From positions 96,959,470 to 97,023,469 of the forward strand of contig CM060175.1 in the NCBI GenBank assembly GCA_030549775.1: a stretch of 64,000 bases of DNA. The letters are read 5' to 3'. Below the pieces are notes generated by a model. That model saw nothing but the letters and a program-made list of their open reading frames with translations, did no database searches and was not told the origin of the DNA. Positions 37,526-48,911 of the stretch are shown here, piece by piece (position 1 is the stretch's first letter; each line of letters starts with the position of its first letter). Position numbers and translations under genes: made by a program. Origin of the DNA: Tamarix chinensis (lineage: Eukaryota > Streptophyta > Magnoliopsida > Caryophyllales > Tamaricaceae).

Positions 37526-38999
37526 TCCATAACACCCCCATTTTTCACTACATAAAAAAGTTCATTAAAACATGTTGCGGAAGTAGAAAAAACATAAAAA
37601 AATAGGGTATTATTACCGTACCTAATATTGGTTAAACGTCCACTACCTACCCCATATTAGATATGAGGCTAACCAAAAAAACATGAAAACAACATAGTGT
37701 ACAAATAACAATTTAATTGAAACAAGTTCAAAATGTTTACAGCAAGCGACCCAAATGAATTTCGCTCAAATCATTGCAGAATACATACTAATAGTACGAA
37801 ATTATAAAACATGGGTTGGGGTACGAGGCCTAAAATAATACCATGGTCCTACATAGACCCCACCAAAACCTTTCAGATGTCCTCGATTATAAGCTCCGAC
37901 CCAATTGAGGTAGACCCTTTATTGGCTATCTCCAAAAATCTACACATGGTCCTCTACTTATAGAAATGAGCAGGTGACCGAGTAAATAGGCAAATTAGTA
38001 TGCTATGTACTAAGTAAGCCAGGTTGCTCCCTTAATATACACAAGCATGCTAATTTATCATTCATGAACATAATTAATGCTCCATGCCATAACCAGTTAA
38101 TCAAGTGCATAAACTAACTCAAACCATTTGGTTAACCATGTCATTACTTCCATTTCATCGCCAATTATCAATCATTCATTTGATTATCGATCATAATTAT
38201 TAACTAGTAATTACCAACCATATTTTATTATCATTGAATAATGGACTGCGCACCATCCCATGTCTTACATACCATAGAATCCTATCCAAGAAGGGACATA
38301 AAGTTTAAGTCGAAGCCAATCACCAAGTGGGCATAAGTCCAGGGCGAAGCCAACCAATATGGACATACATCCAGGTTGAAGCCAACCATCTAGGTAACTA
38401 GACCCTTTAGTATCGATACTCCCTAGTACATTGTCAGTGTCTAGAGTAGATAAGGCATCGGGACCTCTTAGGATCCCTCCCGAAGGAACCAAAAATTCTC
38501 GAAGACAAACTAACTCCCGGTAGCTAATCGAAGATCAGATAACCTATACCTATACCCATACTCAACTCAACTTTCTTTCACCTTAAGTGATTGGTGTTTT
38601 ATTCATAAGGATGGGTGATCATATAAAGCCCATTCAAGCAACTAAGGTAAAATCCTATATTAAACCATATCACTCCTTTTATTTCCATTATTCCCAACCA
38701 TGTGGGCTATCCAATTACCCTTGGCTAGATTTTGTTATAACCACCATATGGTTTAATTCATACCCTTACCAATTCCCATTGCTCTTATTTCCATATTATC
38801 ACTTATCATAAGTTAAGTGCACCTTTAACCTTTACATTGCTCATAATGTATGCCATAAGATAGGATCCATTTTAATCCCTTAATTATGCCACTAGTCCAT
38901 GCTAAAAATCTATATTTTATACCATTAATGATCATGGTATAGTCTCAAACATAATCATAACATAGAGAAACAAATAATGAAAACTTATCAAACTAGTCG

Positions 39000-39260
39000 A
39001 TTGGTCAGGCCCAACCAGTTGATCGATTGCACCAACCAGTCAATCGGTTTGACTCAACCAAACCATGCTACCTTCAAACCAGTTGATTGGTTTGGACAAA
39101 ATAGTTGATTGTTCAAAGGCCAGTCGATCGGTTTTGCCAAATCAGTCGACGGGTTTAAGTAGAGGGTAAATTCAAGGTCTTTGCAGGCGTACCAGTTGAT
39201 GGGTTGGGTCAACTAGTCAGCTGTTCTAAAGACCAGATGATCGGTTTGACCTAACTGATC
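39000..39260. repeat. Short repeat, ACCAGTTGATCGGTTT-like, first block
   Basis: About ten imperfect copies of a unit of 20-30 bp around CCAGTCGATCGGTTTGACC. A smaller second block of the same unit is at about 40385-40560 in the same LTR. Confidence 0.7.
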
Positions 39261-39945
39261 CATCGATTTATCCTAACACAGCATCAATTCAAAATTTTCA
39301 TGCATATTCTTGCATAAAAATCATTTCTAACTGCATTAGAACATGTACCAACATGAACCAACATATTTCTAACCCAATTATCATGCATTTATTACCTTAA
39401 CATCAACATAGCCTATTTTATCCATTTTCATGCTTGTTACTCAATCTATGTCATTTAAGAATTCATGTGTACAAATGCATTTCTTCATGCTAACATGTAT
39501 CAACCAACTACGATATCACCTTTGATGTAGGAACACATGTTACATGTTTTAAGGGCAAGAATTACTTACTTGATGCATATTAAATCCCCTTAAAAACATA
39601 CTTTATAAATTTGTGAAAACTTCAACTCTTAAAACCTTAAAAACTAAAATATTAACATAGATATTATACCAAAAATTCATCAAATTTTGAAAAAGAAAAT
39701 AGAAAGGAACAAGGACATACTAGTGAGACGAAAATGGAGAAAAGATCAACTAGACCACTCAATCTTTTCCCAAAATCTAATATTACCTTACTTATCAATT
39801 GAAACAAGAGAGAGATAGAGAGAGGATCAAAAGAGTGTGCAAAATAAATTAGCAAGTGCTCTAAATTTGGAAAGAAGATAGGAGAATGTAAAACTTGGGA
39901 GAGTTTGATGGCTGAAAGAAAGTGAATTACAGGGATGATTGGGGT

Positions 39946-39953
39946 TATTTATA
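39946..39953 (-). promoter_or_regulatory. Probable LTR TATA box (TATAAATA)
   Basis: The minus strand reads GGCTATAAATAACCCC, about 753 nt from the LTR 5' end at 40706. It is the same element as in the solo LTRs. Confidence 0.55.
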
Positions 39954-40384
39954 GCCAACCAATCAAAGGAAAACATAGAGGGTTTGGAAGGCAACTCAAA
40001 ACCCTACTACTGACCTTTTGAATTCGATTAGAGTGGACGGATTTGTCTGGGATTTGCTAACCTAGTCTCTTGATCTAATTAGTGACTCTAGGGAACTCAA
40101 GTCAAACTGGATAGAATTGTCATACATGAATGAAGAAATGGGAGGTTGGCGTGGAAGGAATCTTTCAATTGTTCAGAAGTATACCTAAGGTCAAAGCAAT
40201 TGATCTCAGAATCAAACAAAGGTCACTTATCTCCTCCATGTGTCTCAATCGACCTCCAAAACAAATTGAAACAATATTTTAAGTTAAGCGCATCATGAAA
40301 ATGGTTAAAAATCTCTTAGGGACAATCAGTATGAATTAGTAAGGTTCTATTTTAGCGTAAGGAGACTTTTATAGGAAAATTAAA

Positions 40385-40560
40385 TCCTTAAATGTGACCA
40401 GCTTAACAAACTAGTCTATTGATTTGGGTTTACTAATTGACTGTTCATCCACCAGTCAATCAGTTTCCCCTAACTAGTCGATCAGTTTGGTCGAGGAACC
40501 TAATTTGGCTAAAACGACAAATCGGCCAATCTATTCACGGAACCAGTTGATGGGTTTACC
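40385..40560. repeat. Short repeat, CCAGTCAATCAGTTT-like, second block
   Basis: About six degenerate copies of the unit described at 39000-39260, placed upstream of the TATA box on the minus strand. Confidence 0.6.
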
Positions 40561-41184
40561 TATAAACCTCAATAAACTTCATTTTCCAACATGATTCCAA
40601 ATCAAATTACATTCCAAATCAAATCATAACTTTGAATTAAAATCAAAGGCCACAAATTTAACTAAAATTCTCACCTATCCATTACACAAAAGTGTGCGGT
40701 ATTACATAGATTTATCATAAGATAACCATCACCTGGGCATGAGAATACAAGGAGAAGTTTTATCCACAGCTTGTATAGAACTTATATTGATGCTATTGAA
40801 TAATTGAGGATGAGTATACAAGCATTTTTGCACTTGTGCAAAGTCTTGGAAGAGGAGGGTGGGTTGGTTCGAATAAGGCACGTGTCCATCATAGAAGTAG
40901 TGGTAGTGTTCTTGTACATCCTTGCTCATAAATTAAAGTATAGGTTAATTCATAATGTCTAAAGTAGTCTATTGAAATCATTAGTCGTGTAACTCCCCAA
41001 AATTTACTATTTAAAAAAAACGGAAGCACTTAAATTAAAACTCGTGAATTTTAGGGATGTTACTGCCACACTTAGTACTAGACCAGTTTACTCCGACCGT
41101 TCCAGTACCAAGTGCTAAGGCTAAAAAGATTCCCTCCTACCAAAAATACTATTATTTACTAACTTATTCTAAGACTAGTTTTTT

Positions 41185-41842
41185 GATAAAATAATAATAA
41201 TAATAATACTAATCATTAGCCAATTACTAAATTTGGCTAGAAATATAAAAAATAATAATAATATTGCAAAAGTTGATAATATAAGGTTTGAAAACTTTAT
41301 CATAATAATAATAATAATAATAATAATAGTAATAATACTAAAAATAATAATAACAATGATAATATCAATAATAGTAATAACAATAACAATAGTCATACTA
41401 AAAATAGTAATAGTAATAATAATATGATTCAAAATAAATGGTGGGATATGGGCTTCGACCCTTCACCAAAATAATGCTAATAATAACTTTATACCATTAT
41501 TAATAAAAATAGTAATAATAATAATAATGAAATAATAATAGAAATTACAAAATAATAATAATAACAATAACAATAATAATAATAATAACAACAACAACAA
41601 CATAAGCCTAGAATAAAATAAAATAGGGTTTTCAACCCTACTTTGAAATAGTAAGAATACTATTAGTAGTGATAATAATAATAATAATAATAATCACATA
41701 TAATAATAATAATAATAATAGTAATAATTAAAACAATAAGAATAATAATAATAAAATCGTAATAAAAATATAATAGGGATTTAGCCCTCAATAGGAATAA
41801 TAATAAAAACATTAATAATAAAAAATAATAATAGCATTAATA

Positions 41843-41873
<31 letters not shown>

Positions 41874-41875
41874 TA
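41185..41875. repeat. (AAT)n / (TAA)n microsatellite tracts
   Basis: At least five AAT-rich runs (near 41190, 41305, 41570, 41675, 41845) separated by short unique pieces. They produce the Ile/Asn-rich frames at 41175-41432. Confidence 0.85.
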
Positions 41876-42561
41876 TTCAAATAAATGAAATAAAATAAAT
41901 TAAAGCTTGTATAAATAGTGAAAAAGGGTTTAGGGGATTTAGGGTTCAACCTTATACTGGTGGTGAGGGGCGGCACTGGCGGTGATGCACAACGAAGACG
42001 ACGGTAGCTGAAAAAAGAGAAGAAAAGGGAAAAAGTTGAGGGCTGAAAAAAAGAGAAAGAGAAAGAGAGTGGAAGTAAGGGTGGTTATGGTTGCCCAAAA
42101 GGAGAGGAACAGAATAAGGGTGGTGGCGCAGCCAAAGGCGGCGACGCAAGGCGGCGGTGGTAGTGGCCGAATGGGGAAGATAAAGAGAAAGAGAGGAGGA
42201 GAGGAAGAAAGAAGAAAAGAAAGGTAAGGGAGATAGAGGAGGGTCTGTAGGGTTTTTGGAAGGTGAACGAGGTAGTGGCAGTAGTGGAAGTGGTGGCAGA
42301 CGGCGACGCGAAGGGTGGCAGAGGCAGAGAATGGGTTGATTGCGAAAGGAACTTTGCACGGCCAGGGTGGTTCGTGTAGGAAGAATCGAGGGATAAGGGA
42401 GGTGTAGTTAGTTAGAGGGTGGTGCGGGGAAGACTTAGGTAGGCAGAGAAGGCGGCGGAGTTGGCCAGAGGTAGCGGTAATGGTGTCTGAAGAGGAGGTG
42501 GCGCAAGGTGTAAAATTTTTTGGGTTGAAATCAAAAACTCGAACAAGGCTAAAAATCGGGA

Positions 42562-42569
42562 TATTTATA
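42562..42569 (-). promoter_or_regulatory. Probable LTR TATA box (TATAAATA)
   Basis: The minus strand reads CTATAAATATCCCG, 1046 nt from the LTR 5' end, in the same context as at 7383-7390. Confidence 0.5.
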
Positions 42570-45184
42570 GAGTTTAGAGGAGAGGATAGGGTTATGTGGG
42601 TCGGCTAGAGGGTAATGTAGGTAGGGTTCTTGTTGCCGGCGGTGATGGTTGGCCGGTGGCAGAAATTTCGGGGCAGGGGTGATTGGTTAAAAAAAGAATC
42701 ATGGGCAAAAAGAAAGGGAGATGGGGTGAGTCAAGGTAGTCTGTGAGTTAGGGGGAAGAGAAAGAGGAGCAACGACCGATCAAAGGAGCGTGATCGGCGG
42801 CGAAAAACCAGGGTGTGGGTGGCGTTGTTGCAGGTCATCGACGACGGGGGGTGGAGGAAGGAAGAAGAAAGAAAGAAAGGGTTGGATCGACAGTCTGGGG
42901 GGAAAAAGAAAGAAAGGAAAAATGAAGGAACCAGGCTGGTTGGTGTAGGCTACATTTTTTTAACAAAGCGCGGCGTTTCGATAGAGAAAGGAATAAAGAG
43001 CGGTGTTCCACTCCTAGGCCACGCCGAAAGAGGAAGAAAGGAAAAGAAGGATTGGGCCGCGGGTAGGCAGGCCCAATTGGGGGGAAAAAGTAGAAAAAGA
43101 GAAGAAAAAGAAAGAAAAGAAAATAAAAGGAAAGGAAAAGAAAGAAAGAAAGAAAAGGAAAAAGGAAAATGAGAAAAAGAAAATTAGTGGATTAGGTTAA
43201 TTAAATTAATTAGAATATTTGGGGATATTAAAATAATAATATTTAAATAAAATAATATTTAATTCTCCTTTTTAGGTTAATTTAGGATTTTTGAAAGGTT
43301 TTTCATAAATTTCATTTTAATTAGCAAAACACCTTAATTTTCTTAAATTAAATTATTTATAAAATTCCAATTAATTTGGAACTATTTTCTCCTTCTTATT
43401 TTAAATAAAATAATTTATTTAATTAATTTTCAAAATAAAATCCTTAATTAGCTAAAATACCCAAATTTCTCCTAATTAAAATATTTATAAATTTCTTCTT
43501 AATTTTCCCTAATTAATTCCCTTTTATTTTAATAAAAATAATTTATTTAATTAATTTTCATAATAAAACCTTATTTAACTATAATTCTTAAAATTATAAT
43601 TTTCGGGGCATTTCAAGTCGATAGTTTCATAGAGTATTACTTGTAATTATGAAAGTGAGTGGTCGTTACATATGGAGGCATGACTATATCCTTAACACTC
43701 TTGATGTGGAAAGATGGAAGTGGTTTGAGGGAATACTCATATCTAGTTTCCTATAGAAATAAATCTCCTTTTTCATGATACTTATATCATTGTTTCCTTT
43801 TCTATATATTCTATAGAATGCTATTAGAGCACTTGATGGGACTATTATGCCGATTAATGTACCAATTAAGATCTGATCAATATATCAAAATAGAAAGGGA
43901 ACCATTATGACCAACGCATTAGGAGTATGTGACCTTGACTTGAACTTCATATATGTATTACGTAGATGGGAGGGATCTGCATATGATTCTCGAGTTTTGT
44001 ATGATGCCTTAAGTAGACAAAATCGGTTGCATGTTATTGCTGGTAATTATTAATAACTTATTATTTTATATATGTACCAAATTTATGTTCTTACAATTGA
44101 ATAAGAAATTACACTTTTTTTCTTGTAGATAAATATTATCTTGTGGATGTGGAATATACAAATGGACCAGGGTTTCTAGCTCCTTATCGAGGGACTAGAT
44201 ATCATCTTAATGAATGGAAAAGAAATACTCCACAAAACTTCAAAGAGTTAGTTAACCTTCATTGTGAAAATAGAGGAATTATGTTGAAATAATATTTGGA
44301 ATGGTGAAGAAGAGATGGGGGATTTCAAATGGTACTTTTGGGTTTGATATAAAGACGCATATAAGAATTATCAATGCTACTTGTGCGTTGCATAATTTTA
44401 TGTGGGTATAACAACCAATTAACCCAATATTAGAGAATCAAGAGTGCCAAATTTTGAATGGTGTTGATCATGAGATTGCTAGTCAAAACCCACAATGATA
44501 AGTGAGAGCCACCAAGGAGAAAATTACACACTTACAAGTAACTAATGAGTAGACTACATTTCATGATACTTTGGCAATGCATATGTTTGAAGAATACCAA
44601 GCTAGACTTGATACTTGATTGAAGAGGTTTTTTTCACTATATAAACCTTTTTGTGGTGAGTAAATTATAAATACTTAGCTAATTACTCCAATTATTGAAT
44701 TTAAATTAGAACTTTTAATTACTTTTGCTTTGTGTGTGATCATGATGCTAACATGGGAACATGATTGCTCGAGATTTTCAACTATTTGGTGCTTTGCATG
44801 TTGTAACTTATCTAGAGAGTTAGGTCACATTGCATCTATGTAGAAAATATATATTTCATTAGGTTAATTGGATTGAGGAATGTTAGGAATGGAAGGATAA
44901 ATTTTATGATAAATGCAAGTTAACTTATGTTATATCATACTTATTATTACAATTTAACTTCCACATTTCTAATAAATGCAATTTGTTAAATCAAGGAATG
45001 GAGAAAATAAGAGGTTGAAGACATAAAAAAAATAAAGGTAAAGTTGTGATGCAAAAAAACGAGGAAGCTAGAGAAAGTGGATGATATTTCTGATGGAGTA
45101 TGACACTGGAGTGATTTGTAGCTGAACCTTGTCAAGAATAAAAAAAATACTATTCCATTATCATCGATGTTCTTAATTGTAGTG

Positions 45185-45840
45185 GACAGGGCTTCAGATG
45201 GAATGATGAATTAAGCATGCTCAATGTCAAAAATGAAACAAATTGGACTGAATATTGTGAAGTTTGTATATTTTTGTGATTTTTTTTTATTCATGCATGG
45301 CTAACTTTATTTTTCTCACATGAGATTTTAATGTTAACCATTTATTAATTGTAGAGCCACTCAGATGCAAAGAAGTTTAGATGGAAAAAGATTGAGAACT
45401 AGAATGATATTGTGGACTTATGTGGGAAAGATAGGGTGACTGGAGAAGGAGGTGAAATGACGGATGATGTAACTGATAAAATGAGTGATGATTATTGTAT
45501 TGATGAGAATGAAAGTATTGATGTTATAGTGAGTTCGTAGTAGAAAAATCCATCACCTAAAACTTCAAGTTCTGCATTTCTAAAAAGAAGCAAGGCAAGA
45601 AGAAAGAAAGTGAATGAATCACTTGAACAATCTATCCTTTCAAAAGTTTTTTCAAAAGATTGAAGTATAAGAGATTATTGAAGAAATAAATTATATAGAA
45701 GGATTGAATAATGATGATAAAGAATTGGCACGTGAGTGGTTTCTTGAAAATGAAAACAAGATTAAGCTGCTGAACAACTTGTGTCAGGGAGGAAGAAAGG
45801 TTTCATTCTTACTCATATCTACAAATGAGGATCCTTAGTA
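45185..45840 (+). pseudogene. Harbinger-associated Myb/SANT-like protein, fragment
   Basis: Begins GFRWNDELSMLNVKNETNW..YCE (about 45190-45260). An intron with a GTTTGTAT donor and a TTAATTGTAG acceptor ends at 45355. It continues SHSDAKKFRWKKIEN and DIVDLCGKDRVTGEGG, an acidic stretch, PSPKTSSSAFLKRSKARRKK, then a weak ELAREWFLENENKIKLL tail after a frame change. This order is that of the trihelix-like Myb/SANT second ORF of plant PIF/Harbinger elements, which helps the transposase enter the nucleus and bind DNA. It lies downstream of and co-oriented with the transposase. The N-terminal half of the Myb domain was not found, and stops are present. Confidence 0.65.
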
Positions 45841-46264
45841 GGTGTTTCAAAATGTTATGAACTTGTTGAAGACCATTTTGACAATATTGAGTTGATTTCT
45901 ATCTTTCATACTATCTTTCATACCAAGGCTAGTATTGTTAATAGTACAGTTAACACCTTTATTAGCTATCATGGAGCGATGAATGGAAGATTTTGTTTTG
46001 AAAAGCTATTTGAAAGTATATAAACGTATTTCACATGCATATTGTATCTGGATTAATATATTGCAAATCAATTGTTTCCGATACAGAGTCTGCAGATCTT
46101 ATTTGAGTTTAACTTGAGAACCTATTTGATACCTCTAGCTCATGAGATAAAAAGGCTAATGAAGAAACATTTGCAAATCTTATTTGAGTTTCAAAAGAAA
46201 CCTGCAGCTATGCAAATTATATATAATTTCTTACGAATGGACCAGGAGAGTATACATTAATTTA

Positions 46265-46315
46265 TATATATATAGCGAATAAGTGGAACTATTATTAATT
46301 ACGAACTTAAACCTG

Positions 46316-46347
<32 letters not shown>

Positions 46348-47345
46348 CAACTCCATATGGACCAGTTGGCCCTCTAACTGCCTGATCAATTTCATCGATC
46401 ATATAATTAAACTTGGATCAAGGCTGGTGCATATAATTCGAGCATGTTATTAGATCAAGAAAGAATAATCCTGCATTCCGGCCTATTAATCCTTCTCAAG
46501 GTTTATTCGCATCCTTCTTTACTCCTTTTTTGCTACTACCTTCACTATGATCATTTCATCTCATCGCCTGCTAATGCGCTATCTCTTCATAATCGGTTAG
46601 ATTCAATCTCGAGCACTCATCTTCACCCATGACATTTATGTTTATCTACACATTATAATTTTTACTCTGCAAATTTAGATTTTTAGTAAAATAACCCCAC
46701 TTTACTGGTTTTCATTCTCCTCATTTAGATCAAACTTGCTCGACACTCGTGATGATCTTGATGATGAGTTTGACAACATCCTTAGAGGAGCTTGATGAAT
46801 CCTTTGGTGAGGAAGTTGACGAAGACGATGGCGATGGCTTCCCCTTATTTTGTTTCTATTTCTTTGGGATTTTTGGTACAACTGTTGAAGGGAAGTTGTG
46901 GAATATGTCAGATGAGAGTTGTCATCCCATAGAAGACTGCTGATCAATGCCCTCGTGACAGATGTCAAATAAGAAATGGTCGGACAACCTTCTTTAAGAC
47001 ATTATTTAATCTATAAGTGATCACCACACCATTAAACCACTCTTTCAAAATACTGGACTGGAAATGAAAGATGATCCACAAAATAATGATAAAACCCAAC
47101 CTGCTTCACTTTGAAGCCATCAAAATGAACCATAACAATGTAATACAAGAACAAAAAAAATTGAAAAAAAAAAAGACGAGTTAGAAATGAGCAAGTTAGA
47201 TCTAAGCAATATAATTTGATAGTACTTATCAACGTTCCTATATATCCATGAAAAAAATCCCCCTAGATATCTGAACATCTATAGCTGGCTAGCTTTATGA
47301 GGAAAACTTAGTAATTAATTGGTATATATATGTGTGTGTATGCGT
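46265..47345. other. Intergenic sequence with short microsatellites
   Basis: A (CA)n-(TA)n run is at 46314-46347 and a (GT)n run at about 47330-47353. The minus frame 46968-46702 ends SSKFDLNEENENQ, which contains an EAR-like DLNEE string, but it has no DNA-binding domain and I cannot support a gene. A (CTT)-like purine run occurs in MYB exon 2 just beyond. Confidence 0.45.
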
Positions 47346-47347
47346 GT

Positions 47348-47755
47348 GTGTGTAGAATGAGACACATATACTGCGACAAACAGATGATGAGAATAGGGTT
47401 ATGGTTGCCTGAAGAAGATGAGAAGCTTATCAATCACATCACTGCTCATGGTAACGAATATTTGAGCTTTGTTCCCAGACATGCAAGTTTGTTGATCCAT
47501 TACCTTCTCCTGAAATAGTATATGGAATTAAGAGTATCAAATAGATAGATATATGCATGCATTGGCTACTATCTACGTACATTAGTTGTTAATATAGTTG
47601 TTGTTAAACCTAATGCAGGGTTGCAAAGGTGTAGAAAGAGTTGCAGATTGAGATGGATAAATTACTTGAGACCAGAACCAACGACGGGTACATTCGCGGA
47701 AGAAGAAGAAGAAGAGGAAGAACAAATCATTATAGATATTTATAGAATCTTTGGT
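47348..47755 (+). pseudogene. R2R3-MYB gene relic (R2 plus start of R3)
   Basis: Exon 1 begins MRHIYCDKQMMRIGLW and continues LPEEDEKLINHITAHG and SFVPRHA; the ORF runs into the intron and stops at 47518. An acceptor CTAATGCAG ends near 47621, after which exon 2 reads [39 protein letters not shown] and IYRIFG. Length, intron place and motif fit R2R3-MYB factors, and the MGRHSCCYKQKLRKGLWSPE-like N-terminus suggests the MYB61/MYB86 group. The second Trp of R2 is lost, the first R3 helix carries a Glu run from an AAG repeat, and R3 stops abruptly before its second helix where AT-rich sequence takes over. A truncated, dead copy. Confidence 0.75.
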
Positions 47756-47759
47756 TTTA

Positions 47760-48847
47760 GGTCAATTATATTCATACAATGAGTTTATAATATACTTTTT
47801 TATAAATTTATAGGTAAAAATAATAAAAGTATTATAAGTTTTCTATTCAAATTCCATATACAAAAATATCCAAACAAGGAAGTTCAAAACTTTTTTCATT
47901 AAATTCTTTATCCAAACAATGGATTTATAACTACATAATTTTTAAAGTGAAGCACTTTAAAAAGTCTATCATTTTCCAAATCCTTTCATTTCTAAAATTT
48001 ACCATCCAAACAAAGCTTAAAAAACAGTAACAAGCTGCGACAAAATTAAGGCGTATATATAAATTATGCATTATCCTACGGCTATCACAATCCATTAAAG
48101 GCTCAAAATAATCAATTGATAACTAGATATTCCTTCCTTATGGTTTTAAAAGAAAATCTTCTTGGTAATTTATATGCTATTTTAGGATATAATAAATATA
48201 TTTTTAATGTTATAATTATATTACTCGCTCAAAAATATCTTAATAATTAATAGAGAAAAAAATAAGGATAACATAGAAAGTAGGTGCCAACCATCATAAA
48301 GAACCTTATTTTTGAAAGAAAAATTTTCATCTAAAAAGAATTCATTTTAGGAATGGGTGGAGAATATGTCAAACTTACTTTATTCATTATTAAATGAAAA
48401 TACTAAAGTACGAATCTAAAAATAATAATAATATTAGTTGTATAGATAAGTAAAATATTGATAAAAATGTTAATGGTAGAATCCCAAATATCATTCCATG
48501 ATAGTTGTGAATTAAAAGAAAATAGATTAAAGAGGATGAAAACATATAATTATTCTACGGGAAATATAAATATAAAAAGAAGATCCTTTAATATTATTAA
48601 ATTATAGAAAAAAGGTAGATGAAACTTGTACATAGATCAAGATAAATTTTGTACATTTAAATAATAAAAAAAGGTTGTGCCCTTTAACACCAATTAAACC
48701 TTAGACATCTATGTTATGCTTCTATATTGATATTACTTGTGTTATAAAATTTATAATATATTTTATGCGTTAAATTTATGTTATTCTTAAAACACTATTT
48801 TTATTTCATTTCACTAAAATTATTCTATTTGGCTTCCCAAATAATTA

Positions 48848-48850
<3 letters not shown>
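47760..48850. other. AT-rich sequence, possible small DNA-transposon remnants
   Basis: Contains ATATCCAAACAAGG (about 47870) and CCATCCAAACAAAGCTTAAA (about 48002), phrases common in ends of plant MITEs, next to where the MYB relic is cut off. No clean terminal repeat pair or TSD was found. Confidence 0.35.

Positions 48851-48851
<1 letters not shown>

Positions 48852-48906
<55 letters not shown>
48852..48906. repeat. (AT)n microsatellite
   Basis: An uninterrupted TA run of about 55 bp. Confidence 0.95.

Positions 48907-48909
<3 letters not shown>

Positions 48910-48911
<2 letters not shown>

Larger units (their letters stand above)
37528..40706 (-). mobile_element. 5' LTR of the minus-strand Ty3/gypsy element (3179 bp)
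   Basis: The minus-strand 5' end TGTAATACCGC is at 40706. The 3' end GGGGGTGTTATG is at 37528, the final CA having mutated to TG. The PBS follows directly. Contains the conserved end block (37560-37680), two sets of CCAGTCGATCGG-type repeats and a TATAAATA box. It supplies the link between this LTR family and Ty3-type gag. Confidence 0.85.
40988..43615 (-). mobile_element. Solo LTR (2628 bp) in the Harbinger gene, perfect 5-bp TSD
   Basis: The plus strand starts TGTAACTCCCC at 40988 and ends TCGGGGCATTTCA at 43615. AGTCG flanks both sides (40983-40987 and 43616-43620). The right half is clearly homologous to 3610-8124 (for example GGCCAGGGTGG at 42361 and 7193), but the minisatellite part is missing, so it is a shorter relative or deletion derivative. 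Carries AAT microsatellite tracts (41185-41870) and a purine-rich block (41990-43170). The frames at 41952-42359 and 42813-43172 are composition artefacts. Confidence 0.9.
40780..44500 (+). pseudogene. PIF/Harbinger transposase pseudogene, split by a solo LTR
   Basis: Exon 1 (about 40795-40987, resuming at 43621-43654) reads SIQAFLHLCKVLEEEGGLVR, VVFLYILAHKLKYR and, across the LTR insertion, SIEIISR*FHRVLLVIMK. A GTGAGT donor is at 43655. Exon 2 (43817-44042) reads AIRALDGTIMPINVP, YQNRKGTIMTNALGVCD, FIYVLRRWEGSAYDSRVL. Exon 3 (from 44129, after CTTGTAG) reads YYLVDVEYTNGPGFLAPYRG, YHLNEW, then a frameshift near 44285, IIFGMVKKRWGISNGTFGF and ATCALHNFM. This is the HARBI1/ALP1-type DDE fold order. 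The usual ..RNVIER.FG Glu is not conserved (RGIMLK). With stops and the frameshift it is dead. Confidence 0.85.

Noticed and set aside
40729..40929. 66-aa minus-strand frame
   Set aside because: It is the antisense shadow of Harbinger exon 1, which reads sensibly on the plus strand.
41952..43172. Frames of 135 and 119 aa
   Set aside because: Purine-rich LTR block (Lys/Glu/Arg or Pro/Ser/Leu runs), homologous to 6830-7930 where the frames differ.
46702..46968. 88-aa minus frame ending SSKFDLNEENENQ
   Set aside because: An EAR-like DLNEE string alone does not make a gene; no DNA-binding domain or splice partner was found.
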